The notes: generated by a model from the letters alone, not told the origin. A stretch of 64,000 nucleotides of DNA from Nelumbo lutea (GCA_022828595.1 JAKGHH010000008.1:22622378-22686377), one strand, 5' to 3'. Shown: positions 1 to 11,974, counted from the stretch's first letter. Translations and numbers: made by a program.

Positions 1-45
1 TCTCCTCCTCTCATTTTTAACATATGGTTATTTATTTCTAAATTA

Positions 46-474
46 GGGTAAAATGCAAAAACCTCCCCTAAAGTTTCTGACAATTACAAAAATCTCCCCT
101 TTAATTTTACTTTAACAAAAATCTCCCCTAAACTTTTAAAGAATTTGAAAAAACCTCATTTCCATACGGAAAACATTAAACCAGTGCATCATTTTTTTGA
201 AATGTCCATTTTACCCTTTTGTAAGTTAGTTAATATACTTTTACTAAAATACCCCATTTGAAAATCGACCAAAAAATGCCCTTCGACCTATTTATCCTTT
301 TCTAATCCCTGAACTCAACCGTATGAGGAATGCAATTCTTTGATCTTTAATCCAAACTCTATTGGTTCCGAAAAAGAGTAATCTTGAAAAGTCTTTGTCA
401 TTTTATTCCTCCTCTTTCAATGTCCCTTAACTCCATCAACTCAAGAAGAGGCAATCATTGACTCTTTCACCACT
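46..474 (+). repeat. Left long terminal inverted repeat of the Pack-MULE
   Basis: This arm matches the reverse complement of 2499-2914 over nearly its whole length, with scattered substitutions and one insertion of about 30 bp near 370-405. Its outer part is built from repeated modules of the type aaacctcccctaaa followed by gtttctgacaat. The same modules recur at 9940, 11840-11950 and 62667. Confidence 0.8.
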
Positions 475-533
475 AAAACTTACTCCAATCAGGCAAAGAA
501 GCTACATTCGATGCTTGGGACAATGGGGTTTCT

Positions 534-1203
534 TTGAACTCTATTGATCACTCTAACAACTTTCTTCAAGATGGGTTTTCAAATTTCTTCGTAAACATGT
601 CAAGTTTACAAAAGATTAAACTCGTATACAACCAGTTGAGATCGAACATTTCAGATGCGCTTTCCTCTATTGATCTCCACTCAAATCAACTCTATGGGTT
701 GGGCCACTATCAATGCTTTTAGACACTAACAAAATCAGATTTCTAGAGCTTGTAGACATTTTAAACAATCAAATCACAGGTGAGATTCCAAAATTCTGTG
801 AAGGTTCAGGTTTGAAACTGCTGAACTTGGCAAGCAACAGAATTTCAGGTCAAATTCCAGATTCAGTCTCAAACTTGATTGAACTAGAAATGTTTGATGT
901 TACAACGAACCAGATTAAGGGCACCATCCCTGCAAGCTTAGTCCAATTACCAAAGTTGCAATGGCTCAACTTGCCCATCAATGCTCTTAGTGGCAAGACA
1001 TCAATGTTTTCAATGACGAGATCCTAGACAACTTTCTAGGCCTATAGAGTCTCAGGCATGCAAGTTTCAGGGCAAACAAACTTTGTGGAGGGATACCACA
1101 AGGGAGGCCATTAAACATTTTCCCTGTGGCTGCTTACACCCATAATCAATGCTTATGTGACAAGCCCATGCCGCCTTGCAAAATAAACAACCTACAGGAG
1201 TAG
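534..1203 (+). pseudogene. Leucine-rich-repeat receptor-like protein fragment
   Basis: Three reading frames in succession give one plant LRR protein segment. Frame 1 (534-722) reads like LRR strands around SSLQKIKLVYNQL. Frame 2 (713-1027) holds four clear LRR units with the LxxLxLxxNxIxGxIP pattern, such as LLNLASNRISGQIP. Frame 3 (to the stop at 1201-1203) holds a C-terminal cap with ANKLCGGIPQ and paired cysteines. At least two frameshifts and one internal stop (about 1046) break it. There is no kinase domain and no signal peptide, so it is only the 3' part of an LRR receptor-like gene. It lies just inside the left inverted repeat of the surrounding MULE, which suggests capture by the transposon. 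Which LRR subfamily donated it is uncertain. Confidence 0.75.
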
Positions 1204-2452
1204 GGTTAGTGAAATGTTGATCCAATTGCCAATGGGCATTTTTTCATGCCCTATCAACATTGTTAGATTAGATTAAGAGACAGTTCTATTTCACAATAAT
1301 TGAAATCCTTTATTTTTTTTACTAAATACATTATTACACTTATTGTTTGTTTGTTTTTCAAGGGAAGCAATCCATTGGATTTGATAGTGAATTTAGTTAG
1401 CTCTATACTCAATACTATTTAGGCTATTCAAGAATAAGAACTACATCATTCCTTGTATTAGTAGTCAATCGTTCCATTAGAATTGCGAAGACACCGAATA
1501 ACCCATTTATAGGCATGTTCATCTAAATCATTGTAGAGAGAGAGAGAGAAAGAGAGTGAGAGAGAGAGAGGGGATGTGGAGTTGAAATTAGATTGCTATT
1601 ATGAAATGGATTCCACTAACAAAATTGGATCACATCTGGTTTAAGCATTTATAGGTGGCAATCAACCCATACGTTAAGGTTACTCAAAATGGCCTCTACG
1701 AATATATCTTATAATCTACTCTTCTACTTCCGCTTCTGCTTCCTCTTCCATCTCTGAGCTTCCTTGCTCCTGGTATAGTAAACAAGCATTTGCAATAATG
1801 TTATTAATATTATGACATCAAAATGAGAATTATCAAAAGCAAATAATTCAATGTGTTAGTGGGGAAAAGAAAATAAGCGTGGAAGTACCCAAATTCATCT
1901 TGATCTTAGAATTAAGGCTAGAACTATGCATATCGATAAGCACCACGAGGACATCCTTATTATATTCTTCATTGCAAATCAATAGAAACCCAACTCCCAT
2001 CATTAACTAGTAAAAATTAAGATGCTACCTTAAGCCCAGTACTTGAGTAGTGATAGTAACAATTTAGCGACATTAGAAACAAATCCTCATGGAATCAAAA
2101 TACTACACATACTTCCTCCTAGAAACCGAGAAACAATAGATGAAGATGCATAGAAACAAATCGCAAGGCTTAACAAATAGACCTTCTAAAAGCCCAAAAA
2201 TCTTAGACGAATAGAACAACTAAATAATAGATGAACTACTGATTGAAAAGATGAACCTTAGCATCTAGTGAAAGTGCTTCCATCCTTGGCATGTTTTAGA
2301 GTAATTTTCTCCACTTCAACCCCTCTTTCTTGCTCTTGGAGTAGACTTCAGTGAAGCTTTCGCCATGTTTTGTTCAACAAAGAGACCAAGCTAGTGATAT
2401 ATATATATATTAGATTGATTGATTGATAGATAGATAGATAGATAGATTGATT

Positions 2453-2498
<46 letters not shown>
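1204..2498. other. Non-coding interior of the Pack-MULE
   Basis: I see no coding segment here. It contains a GA microsatellite at 1535-1571 and a compound (AT)n, GATT/GATA and (GA)n microsatellite at 2396-2499 that abuts the right inverted repeat. Confidence 0.5.

Positions 2499-2499
<1 letters not shown>
2396..2499. repeat. Compound microsatellite (AT / GATT / GATA / GA)
   Basis: Runs of AT, then gattgatt and gatagata units, then about 38 bases of pure GA, next to the right arm of the Pack-MULE. Confidence 0.95.
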
Positions 2500-2502
<3 letters not shown>

Positions 2503-2914
2503 TGAAGGACTCAACAACTACCTCGTCTTGAGTCGATGGAGTTTAAAGGGACATTGAACAAGGATTACTCTTTTATTGAACTGATATAGTTCAGATGAAA
2601 GATCAAAGAGTTGCATTCTTCGTATAGTTGGGTCTAGGGATTAGAAAAGTATAAATAGGTCGAAGGGAGTTTTTGGTCGATTTTCAAATGGGGGTATTTT
2701 AGTAAAAGTATATAAACTAATTTATAAAAGGGTAAAATGGACATTTTGAAAAAAACTATTGCACCTGTTTAATGTTTTTCGTTTGGGTCAGTAACGGAAG
2801 GGAGGTTTTTGTCAAATTCTTTAAAAGCCTAGGGGAGGTTTTTATTAAAGTAAAATTAGAGGGGAGGTTTTTATGATTGTCAGAAACTTCGAGGGAGATT
2901 TTTGTATTTTACCC
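2499..2914 (-). repeat. Right long terminal inverted repeat of the Pack-MULE
   Basis: Reverse-complement partner of the arm at 46-474. It abuts a GATA/GA microsatellite on its inner side and ends at attttaccc, followed by the 9-bp duplication at 2915-2923. Confidence 0.8.
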
Positions 2915-2923
2915 TATAAATTA

Positions 2924-3024
2924 AATTATTAAAAATATAAGAAGTGGCAATAAAAATGATATTCTTTCTTAATTTTTCTATTTTCTATTAAAAACTATCA
3001 TTACTTTTTATAATAATCTCTCTT

Positions 3025-3056
<32 letters not shown>

Positions 3057-4246
3057 ATCCTACCTAAAAATAAATGCTTGTACCATCTCCCTCCCTTATT
3101 TTCTCTTAATCTTTGAACCCCTATTGACCCTCTTTGATAGACCAAAGGTATAAATCAAATGGGTTGGGTTAAGACCAACTCTAAATATGGTCATTGGCTA
3201 GGCACTAATAGTAAATGTTTGTAACATTTTCCCTCTCCATTAAATCTCTCACCCATGTTCTTATTTAATCCAAAAATGTTTTTGATGCTACTCGATCCAA
3301 GGTGTTGCTTGAACTGAGGTTGCAGCCAGATAGTCCTGCTAACTGGGTAGAGCCGAGGTGGAAGGACGAAGCTGCACTCCAAGATTTGAAACCAAGAAAG
3401 TGGTTAGAGGCTTGAGGAGTTATTCCCTAGGTAGGTACTTCGACGCTCAAGTTAGTGAAGAGAATGGGTGGTCGGCCAAGTAGTTGAGAAAACATTGTTG
3501 GTCCAAGCAGAGTAACAATATGGATGCAAGAAGTCAAAAGTCTCTTACCTTGAGCGGAGATTACCTACTTATAGCCAAAGATCTGTGTCTAATTCAAATG
3601 AGGCTTCCGGGGTTGTTGGGATGACGTTGTCCACCGAGGTCTTTGGGGTAAGACCTAATCCCCGGTGGAGCTATCCTCCTTATCCGTACAATGCTCTCCT
3701 TGTCTTTGTCGCGTTTATCTGATGACATGGTGTCAATGTGGCCAAAGTGATAAAGCAGCCACGGAGGTGACATGTGGCATCCAAGGCCACTGAAACCATA
3801 ACCTAAACACCACTCCCCTAGTTTCGAAGTCGAGGAGTGTAGTGCTCAGTCACGATGTGGCATGGAAGAGCTCTCTAGTTCTTGATTGAGGAACTTGAAT
3901 GTGAAGTCTGGTTGAGTGTCTTATCTAGGTTGATCAACTTGGGGTTGAATCGGTTTTCTAGGAGAACCAGTAAGCTCGAGGCCAATACCGTTTCTGAGAT
4001 GGGTTGGTAGAGGCACCATTTCACTTCCTAAGGCTACACGTGTGCGAAGGGCAGTGGCATCGTTTCATCTTCCCGAGATGTCAGAGGGCGGCGTTTGTTC
4101 TGGATTGTTGAAGGCCCTATAAAAGGGGGTGAAGAGCATTTTTACTTTGTCATTTGTGAAGGAGGTGCTCTTAAAGCTCGTCAAGAGGTAGTCTTCGGCC
4201 TGATGTTGCTTTAATTTTGCGATCAAAAACTTCAAAGTTTGGTAAG
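2924..4246. other. Repeat-derived leader of a decayed retroelement; no gene
   Basis: It starts with AT-rich flank and a CT microsatellite (3018-3055). From about 3140 the base composition shifts to higher GC, like the pseudogene that follows. I could not define LTR ends or a primer-binding site. Short ORFs on either strand here have no recognisable domain. Confidence 0.4.
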
Positions 4247-5996
4247 ATGTCTTCCTTGTCTTTTGACTCTTCTCGTTCTTCCCCTTCCTCCACTTCTTCT
4301 TATGCTTCCTTTTCATCTTGTCTTGAGTCCAAGCCGAGGTCTCTTGTCGAGGCTGTTATGTTCAATACCCATGAGGCTAACAATTAGGGATCCGAGCCGA
4401 GGAGTTTGTGGTAGTTGATTCTGAGCGGGTCATTGAGGCCGAGGAGGGGCCGTCAACTAGGGAGGTTGACCTTACTCCACGTGCTGGTCGTTGATTCGAG
4501 ACCATGCCATGTTGTCTGACACTCAGGGACATAGTTCAGATCCAAGCCTTGTACTGTATTCCCGAGGGATACAAACTTAGGTGCCCAAGAGCTGGTAAAA
4601 GGCCCATAGATGCTTGACCGGGCGAGCTTTGTGTGTACAAGCACAATTTGATAGTCGGGTTGAGATATCCGCTATGTGAGGGACTCATCGAGGTGTTCAA
4701 GTGGTATCAGGTACAACCTGTCCAATTAATGCCAAACTCTTTTAAGTTTTTTATTGGCCTTCGTGCGTTGTCCTGGAGGCTCGCCCCTACCGACCAAGCT
4801 CCAGAAGCCGAGGACAAAAGTTAAAGCACCTGACTTGGCCTAGCTCATCGAGGAAGAGAGGGCATCGGTAGGGATGACCGAGGAGGTCGATGTGATGGAA
4901 TACATGTCCTTCTCGAAATTGATCAGTGTCAAGCTAATGAGTGAGGCAGTCGATTTGTTTGTTGTGTTGACACCTTCAATTTCTCCTTGTCCTGAACTCT
5001 TTTACTCAGTGCTGATGTGTTGTTTTGCACAGGTGTCGAGATGGCTACTCGTGAGATCTCTCGCCGTATGGGGGCCGTGGTAGATAGGGTGCAAGCTGTA
5101 ATGGCTCAAGGGGCTCAGCCCCGAAATGAAGAGATGTAGACGAGGTCCACAGAACACACTCCTTGGCAACTGAAGAGGTCAAGGCAGGCTGACAAGGAGG
5201 TAATGGTGGTTGACCCTGAGGAGGGTGCTCAGGCCACCCACTCTCCTTCATTACGAGGCAATGCGCCAGAGAGCGACAATCTCGTTGTTTACGTGCCATA
5301 GTGGAACATTCGGCTTGAGGATGGGATGGAGACAAAGGGCGTCCCAGAGCAGCTGCTTCAGGGTCTGCTAACTCTAGCCATCAGGCATGAACTAGTCAGG
5401 TCTTCGAGCGGTGTTCTGGAAAGCGCACTTTTGCGCCAGGTCACAACGATAAGTCTTCTTACTTCTTAGTCATTCCTAGTTTGGTCGGTTACCTCTGCTA
5501 TGTTGACCATTGATTCCTTTTTTGCAAAGTGCTTGCTCGCTTTCGGATGGTGTGATGCCTTTACGAGGCAGGGCAAGCCTAGGTGGAGTGCTCAAGGGCT
5601 CGATCAACTGAGCTTGAGGCTGCAAGGGCTTGGTTGGTTAAGCTCGAGGCTGAGAATAATCAGTTGAAGTGCGACATCGAGGACCGCACCTCCCGCATGA
5701 AGGGGGCATGGAAGGCATTGAAGAAGGAGGCCAACAAGAGGGTGGCCTGGGCAGGAGAGGAGGCGATCACCATGTTCAAGGCCTCGTAGGAGCACCAACA
5801 CAAGGTGGATGATTTTGCCTTGCGCGTCTGGGAGGGGGGATTCTACCTTTTCTGCGACAAGGTTGCATGTCGGATCTCTAATGCTATCGAAGTGATACAT
5901 GGTTTAGGCCCATATGATCCCGTTACACCTACCGAGGGCAACACCGTTTCCGTCGAAGTGCCCAAGGAGGCCGAGGAGTTTTCTGTCGAGGAGTAA
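4247..5996 (+). pseudogene. Gypsy-type transposon-associated protein (PF04195-like), decayed
   Basis: A start at 4247 opens a Ser-rich N-terminus. After several stops, the stretch 4630-4790 reads VYKHNLIVGLRYPLCEGLIE and then QLMPNSFKFFIGL, the pattern of the plant 'putative gypsy type transposon' domain. Near 5030 a pyrimidine tract and cacag look like an intron acceptor. The C-terminal part (5583-5789 and 5805-5996, in two frames) is a charged coiled-coil-like segment ending in an acidic tail and a TAA stop. Such proteins sit in plant retroelements that lack a normal pol gene. The multiple stops and frameshifts indicate a dead copy. The composition is more GC-rich than its surroundings. The domain name comes from pattern recognition, not a search. 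Confidence 0.6.
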
Positions 5997-6573
5997 GGTG
6001 TTTGGCTACCACCGCTGTTGCTGACTTGCTTTTGGTGTTTGTTCCCTTTTTTGTTGTTGATGATGTACATGGCTCGGTATGCCAAGCCTTTACACTTGTA
6101 GTTATTTTCTTAATTAATGAAAAATTCACTTTTTGTTCCTAGCTGTGTACTCCACTCTCTTTTGTTTTGTCATACTCAATTGTAAGCCTTAGTCTAATCT
6201 TGGTTGAGGTCAAAGGTAGCTGAGATCTTCAGTCTTTGGCTTTCGCTAGTCGAAGTGCTTTCGAGCTCTCATCACTTGGGGGATGCTCAGTGGCACTTGG
6301 TCTTAGGGAGCCTTGTGCTCTTCGTGTTTTGGTTGTTCCTTAACTAGCTTTGATCTGATTGCTTGTGTGCAGAGTTCGATGACTGCCCTCTAGCCTTAAG
6401 AGGCAGGGGTGTTCTTCTTGCTTTGGGCTCTGGCCATCATCAACCGAGTCAGTTGGCTTGGTTGGCTATGTATTGCTGAGTTAGCGCATGGCTATACATT
6501 ATAGGCTCTGGTCGTTATGGGTCAATCAAATTAGTGTGCAGATGGTCCAACTGTTAGAGGTAGGTTGGGTAAA
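5997..6573. other. 3' trailer of the decayed retroelement
   Basis: GT-rich, non-coding sequence following the pseudogene stop. Sequence like ttaattaatgaaaaattcac near 6110 could be an old polyadenylation region. No LTR boundary was found. Confidence 0.35.
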
Positions 6574-6657
6574 GCATGTTGTGTGGTGCATGTTGTGTAG
6601 TATGCGTTGTGCAGTGTGTGTTGTGCGATGTGTGTTGTGTAGCGCATGCCGTGAAGA
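6574..6657. repeat. 14-bp minisatellite, six units
   Basis: Six consecutive 14-mers starting at 6574, 6588, 6602, 6616, 6630 and 6644, all variants of gcatgttgtgtagt. Units 1 and 2 differ at one base; later units drift. Confidence 0.9.
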
Positions 6658-7680
6658 ACAACGTTATGTCATTATTTGAAGAGATAATTTTGTCCCATAA
6701 CGTTTTGTTATCTTTTCCATAGGTAGTAAAGTTATTCATTGGATATCACCCAGGAAAGAAACTTACCTTCGATTGAAAAAGAACATGAGATTGTTGGTCA
6801 ACGGGAATCACAATCTTAATGAGCAATTTGTGGAACAACGCCTAAATATCTTTCAACCTCAACTGGTCCTCTCTTGGAGATACACCCAAACCATCAAAAC
6901 CTAAATTTGCCAACCCAAATCTAACAAGTTTTCCATTCAAAAACACACCTGTTTCAGCCGTTCGTGTTAGGTTGAGTTATTAAGGTGTCAACAATGAGCC
7001 ATACGTAGTCTCAGCTCCTACCTCTACTCCGGCGTCATCTCCGGTGAGTTCCTCCTTTCCCTCTTCTTTATCTATTTTATTTTATTTTTTGGTTTCTTGA
7101 TTTGGCGAGCCCCAATTGTCCTCTCCCTCTCTCTATCTATCTGTCTGTATGTCTATCTAAATCAAAGTTGAACAAAGTCATCACACATGATGATGAGGAT
7201 GTCCATGTTATATATAGTAGCTTGTTGTTTTATCATAAAATTAGTAGTAATAGACTTAGAATTGCGCAAAAAAGTTTCAGTATAGCTAATGGTTTGAGTT
7301 ATTAAGGAGGCTATAAACTCCTTAACAGCTGGAGCTGAATTGCTTATTGCTTTGTCTTGTAGTGAATAAGTTATTAAGAGGCTACAAACTCCTTTACAGC
7401 TGAAGCTAAAACTGCATTGAATAGTATGTCCTCCAATACTTATTCAATTTCTTTATCAACTAAAACACATAGCAATAAGTAATTCAGTTCAGCCACACTG
7501 ATTGTTTTCAGATGGCCCCTAAACTGATAATTAATATAGAACTTGCAGCTGCTAATAACAGATTAATGGCGAATAATGTTGGCATCAACTGGAAGGCTTA
7601 TTGCATTACTTTATGGACTAAGATACAGCAGGTCACTCTGCATCACAAATCTCTAAGTAGAAGGTGATCCAGGACTATAA
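6658..7680. other. No recognisable gene; one exon-like segment
   Basis: Mostly non-coding. A stretch ending near 7041 at a good donor-like gtgagt follows a Ser/Thr/Pro-rich reading (EPYVVSAPTS), but I could not connect it to any other exon or family. An inverted pair ggctataaactcc / aaggaggctac-like repeats occurs near 7305-7400. Confidence 0.3.
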
Positions 7681-7915
7681 GAACGTGGATGAAACAATAA
7701 ACCTGGCTCATGGTGGTTTAGATAAAATATGAAGTAAATCAGGCAGTTTTCAAGAGTTTTAAATAGAAGATTAACTTGGATTCTGAGATTGGCAAATGGT
7801 GTAGGCGTTTAGCTGATTGTCTTCCTAGAAAAGGGATAAATAGGGAGCAAATCCTTTGGGGAACAAGTGATAATTTGGCATCGATATGCAGAGATGATCA
7901 ATCTATACAGCCGTG
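7680..7915 (+). mobile_element. LINE remnant (RNase H C-terminus)
   Basis: The reading ADCLPRKGINREQILW (about 7810-7860) matches the C-terminal signature of plant LINE RNase H domains (ADxLAxxGxxR). It is flanked by stops and only a fragment is preserved. Confidence 0.5.
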
Positions 7916-8109
7916 ACTGATGAGCCCTAGAAATTGTGTTAGAAAAATGATTATTGGACACAAATCACATGGAAAAATATGCGCAAACATCATATTCTTC
8001 TACTTTTTTTAATCAATAACTGCATTTTTTTTTTGTGATAGAAGGTAAAGTATTTCATTAGAATGATAAAACATAACATATACAAAACCGTATTTCATCA
8101 GAAGGTAAA

Positions 8110-8935
8110 GTATTTAATTTAAATTTTTTGTTATATAGTAAGAATATTAACTAAATCTATAATTATTTAAATAATTTTTTCCAGCCAAGTATAATTATTA
8201 TATAATAGATTTGTTACTTCATAATTTGCATTTAAGGATAAACATTAATGATTTGGCTTAACAATTTTAATGACTATGAATAAATATTGATTCTTATTTA
8301 AGGTTTAATTGTTGTATTCGGTAATTATTATGGGGCATGCTTTGAGTAAACATTAACGATAATTAATGGTTGTTATTTCTTTTTTATTATTTACTTAATG
8401 ATTGTTAGTATTATTATTTTTATTATTATTTATTTCTATAAATAATTGATTGTTATTATTATTTACTTAATTCAATAATTTTCAGCAAGTAATTATTTGG
8501 TTTAATTTGAATTTTTTTTTTCATTTCGTTAATTATTTATAATAGACATTTAGGGTAGGCTCTTTATTTGATTTAAGAGTTTTACCATGTTTTATCTAGA
8601 TAATGACCCCAAACTAAGGGGCAACTACAATATCATTTAATTTGAAATTTAATATTTAACAATAAAAAATCAATGTCCTATCGAGTAACCCACCCCCAAA
8701 AAAGTATCAATAACTTTGAAATCATTAATCTATTTATAAAATAGTAAAACTAGATGGGTGTTTATAACAATATCACCAATATTGCTTAATATTTAGAGAC
8801 ATAAATGGATAAAAAGCATTTAAATGATATTCATTCAAAGAGACAAAGAAGAAAGAATATCATTCAAAGAAATGCTAAGAAAAACAATCCATGCCAAACA
8901 ACATTTGCAAATGAATCCATCATCTGAAGTAAGAT
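8110..8935. repeat. ~800-bp dispersed repeat, copy A
   Basis: From agtatttaatttaaa at about 8110 to catcatctgaagtaaga at about 8934 this segment aligns in the same orientation with 60115-60910. Long near-identical blocks are shared, for example around attattatggggcatgct. Copy A has an extra ~29 bp near 8840-8868 that duplicates the local attcaaaga motif. No ORF. The element class is unknown. Confidence 0.8.
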
Positions 8936-9688
8936 GGGCCTCCATGGGCCCAAGGCCCTAGCGTACATAAATATGACTTAGTGGCAGGATTCAATTGTAC
9001 TAAGTCCAATATGGTCAATATCCTATTGTAATAGGGTGGTCCCAATGGCAAGACCACTAACTCCCACACAATGGTACATGTATCAGAGTTATTTCTAACC
9101 CAACACCCCATTCACATTGGATTGGTTAGCAAAGTGGGTTGAGGTGGCTTGATCCTTGGCTAAAAATAGCCTTGCCTAGGAAGAGAAAGGGTCCTTTTTT
9201 CTCCTTTTCAACAATTACACTACAAAAAGCTCTTAAACACCAATACCGAAGATTGCAAATAACCACAAACTACTACAAACTCCAGCAACTGCATGATCAA
9301 GAGAGAAGAAAGAAGGAAAAAGTTTCTTCATTCTCAACAACACACTTGAATTCAAGCTCTCCCAAGAAAATCAAGCCACTACAAAAGGGCCATTCTTAAA
9401 GAAGCATCCTTCATAGTCGATCAAGTGCAAAGCCTAGAGTGAAGAAATCTACATCAAATCTTCCAAAGCACCAGGAATAAGGAAATTTACATCAACACTT
9501 CAAGAAGTACGAGAAACACACCAAAGGCCCTCGTCTTCACCAAATTCGACCGTTAATCAGAGGTTGCTCACATCATCGAGCAGAAATCAATGAGAGTTAA
9601 ACTCCCTTATATTTTTTTGTTACAAATTTATTTTTGTAATTTGACTTTATATTTTGTGCTAATTGAAATACACAAATTTGTGTCGACA
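8935..9688 (+). mobile_element. Probable solo LTR of a gypsy-like retrotransposon
   Basis: The similarity between the dispersed repeat copies stops here, so this is extra sequence in copy A. It begins TGGG and ends with tgtcgaca, fitting TG..CA LTR ends. It has a TATA-like ctaaaaatagcc (about 9160) followed by a long transcribed-leader-like stretch. Just after the end is tggccccac (9698), which resembles a primer-binding site. No second LTR or gag-pol was seen nearby. The boundaries are inferred. Confidence 0.5.
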
Positions 9689-10405
9689 ATACTGCAGTGG
9701 CCCCACTAGGAAATCACTTCATTTAATTCAAGGTGGGGCCATGGCAACGAATCAAGGTCTCCAATTTAGTTGTTTGAGCATAGGGCTACGACACTATTGT
9801 AGCAAATGTATGTTGTAAATGGGTTAGGTTGGGTTGAGGTTGAGCCAAGCCTATCCATATCTCCCTCCAAATTTATCTAAAGTGAAGAGCTTCCCCTCTA
9901 TTGAAAATTGCAATCTCCCTCTAATTTTTGGATAAAATATAAAAACCTCCCCTAAAGTTTCTAATAATCATAAAAACCTCATTTGAAGTTTCACTTTCAT
10001 AAAAACCACCCATATAGTTTACCCAAAACCTGTAGTTACCTCCCTTCCATCTTTATTCCAACAAGGAAGATTTCAAAGCTATGAGATTACCCTTACAACT
10101 TATTAGAGAAATTTTCAATATAATTTAAAAGGCCAAATTTCAATATAACTTGGAGATCTTTTTTAATTAAAATTGCAAGTTTATTTTGTGAGTATTTAGT
10201 ATTTTTTTCATGTAAATTGATAGGTGTAAGAATAAATTGTATTTTTGAAAACCTAATGCCTTAGGCCAAAATAAAATCTAGATGAGCTTGAAGGTAGGAG
10301 CCTATATAATTTTTCCTTGAAATGGTAAATACCAAAACAAAATGGCAGCCTCTAGATATCAAACAAAATCACATTGCATTTTTTTTATATTATTCAGATT
10401 GATAT

Positions 10406-10877
10406 TAGGTGTGTCAATGGTATTCGATAATCCGGTTTTAAATTCAAGATTCAACATAATCGAATTGAATTCAGATAATTCGAATATCTAATCGGTCAAA
10501 TTTGGATATCCTATTAATACCAAATAGTTAATCGGATTCAAATTCGGATATGACCTGATTTAATTTGATAAATATCTGAATTCAATTGATTATTTAATTC
10601 TTATATATAATATATAAAATGTTCAAATATTTTCTATATTTTATATAATAATTAAATTATATAAATAATTTATATATTTATATACTTTATATAAAATAAA
10701 ATATTTATTAATCACCTAAAATAATTAATTAATTGATTTCAAATCGAATTGAATATTTAAATATTTAATCTAATTCGAATATTAATTTTCAATATCCATC
10801 AGATGTCAAATTTTATAATCAGATTCAAATTCAAATTTTGCCTGATTCAAATTAAATTCGACCTATTTACACCCCTA
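10406..10877. mobile_element. hAT-type MITE with perfect 8-bp target duplication
   Basis: The ends are taggtgtgtcaatgg (left) and tttacacccctaa-type (right), imperfect inverted repeats of the TAGGGGTG class. The 8-mer attgatat lies directly outside on both sides (10398-10405 and 10878-10885). The interior is AT-rich with repeated attcgaat and aatcggat motifs. It is the same family as 43487-43859. Confidence 0.85.
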
Positions 10878-11159
10878 ATTGATATGAGAATGCAAAATAA
10901 AAAAAATCACAAACATAATATTCTAGATCCTAGTGAAGTGGTGGCAAAATCTTATGACTACATAGATTAATCTGATTCGAATATTAATTTTCAATATCCA
11001 TCAGATGTCAAATTTTATAATCAGATTCGAATTCAAATTTTGCCTGATTCAAATTAAATTCGACCTATTTACACCCCTAATTGATATGAGAATGCAAAAT
11101 AAAAAAAATCACAAACATAATATTCTAGATCCTAGTGAAGTGGTGGCAAAATCTTATGA
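10765..11159. repeat. Tandem duplication, 193-bp units 202 bp apart
   Basis: Copy 1 (10765-10957) and copy 2 (10967-11159) are nearly identical; I see two base differences. They are separated by a 9-bp spacer. The unit spans the right end of the hAT MITE, its target duplication and adjacent flank, so the duplication happened after the MITE inserted. Confidence 0.9.
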
Positions 11160-11169
11160 AGTGGTGGCA

Positions 11170-11808
11170 GGATGAACAAAGAGGCTTTCTCACAACAAAG
11201 AGAAACGGAGGTTTACATCTATATGGATGGGCCGTTTAATCCAATAATTGAAGAAGGATTCACCAAGTACACAAGCAGAATGGTGTGGGCAGCAATATAT
11301 GGCCATAGGAAAGCAATTATTTTGATATATAAAAGTATAAATCTGACTATTTTGACTGATCATCAAGAGATCGTGAGAGCATCATTGAAGGAGCGGATTA
11401 GCAAATACAAATACTGCACCTAAAGGAGGATATTTTGAAGTTTTTTTTTTTTTGGGTAGTACAGATAGGTTCATTGCAGAATTTTGATTTACACTGCAGA
11501 TATATACAACATTTCAAAAGGTCAATTATTCTCACCCTATGCACTAATGTCTCTTCGTAAATTGGCATCAATTCCAAACTGGCACTTACCTTGATTATAC
11601 TTTAGGCATATGAATTCTGACCTTGGGCTGAACCATCATTTTCCTTTTTTTTTCTTTATTTTAATATATAAATAGAACTTATAATAAAGCTGCTCATGAA
11701 TTAGATTATACTGCCTGTATATGTAATATCCAAACTACAGAACCTGGACCATCATGTATGAACTTTTTGATGGATGAATGAAGTTTGTTTTTGTTTAAAA
11801 AAAAATAA
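11170..11808 (+). mobile_element. LINE 3' remnant (RNase H domain and A-rich tail)
   Basis: The ORF from 11172 ends in a segment reading YKSINLTILTDHQEIVRA, like the central RNase H region of plant LINEs. Near 11690 the reading NKAAHELD resembles the last RNase H motif. A poly(A)-like run ends at about 11808. Frames are broken and the 5' parts are missing. Confidence 0.55.
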
Positions 11809-11974
11809 GCATTAGACCAACATGACAATAAAAAATATGAGATAACTTCAGGTTTTTCCAATAATTCAAGGGAGGTTTTTATGAAAATGAAACCATACGG
11901 AAAGTTTTTACGATTGTCAAAAATCTCAAGGAAAGTTTTTATATTTTACCATTTTTAGGGAGGTCCTTTCAACA

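Larger units (their letters stand above)
46..2914. mobile_element. Pack-MULE-like element carrying an LRR gene fragment
   Basis: The two ends are long inverted repeats (about 46-474 and 2499-2914) that align almost end to end when one is reverse-complemented. The outermost bases read gggtaaaat on the left and attttaccc on the right. Immediately outside are the 9-mers tctaaatta (37-45) and tataaatta (2915-2923), which agree at 8 of 9 positions. A 9-bp duplication with very long terminal inverted repeats is the hallmark of Mutator-like elements. There is no transposase inside. The interior instead holds a broken leucine-rich-repeat gene piece, which is the Pack-MULE pattern. The left arm has an insertion of about 30 bp relative to the right arm. 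Inference: a non-autonomous MULE that captured a host gene fragment and has since decayed. Confidence 0.8.
9940..11950. mobile_element. MULE-like inverted-repeat element with nested insertions
   Basis: About 110 bp at 9940-10050 (ggataaaatataaaaacc and onward) aligns with the reverse complement of about 11840-11950. Both are built from the same aaacctccc / gtttcn(2)acaat modules as the Pack-MULE at 46-2914. The flanking bases do not give a clean 9-bp duplication. Inside are a hAT MITE (10406-10877), a 202-bp-period tandem duplication and a LINE fragment, so it has hosted or captured other elements. Confidence 0.6.

Noticed and set aside
5045..5900. Antisense ORFs of 96 and 98 residues opposite the gypsy-type pseudogene
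   Set aside because: Shadows of the GC-richer coding strand; no domain on this strand.
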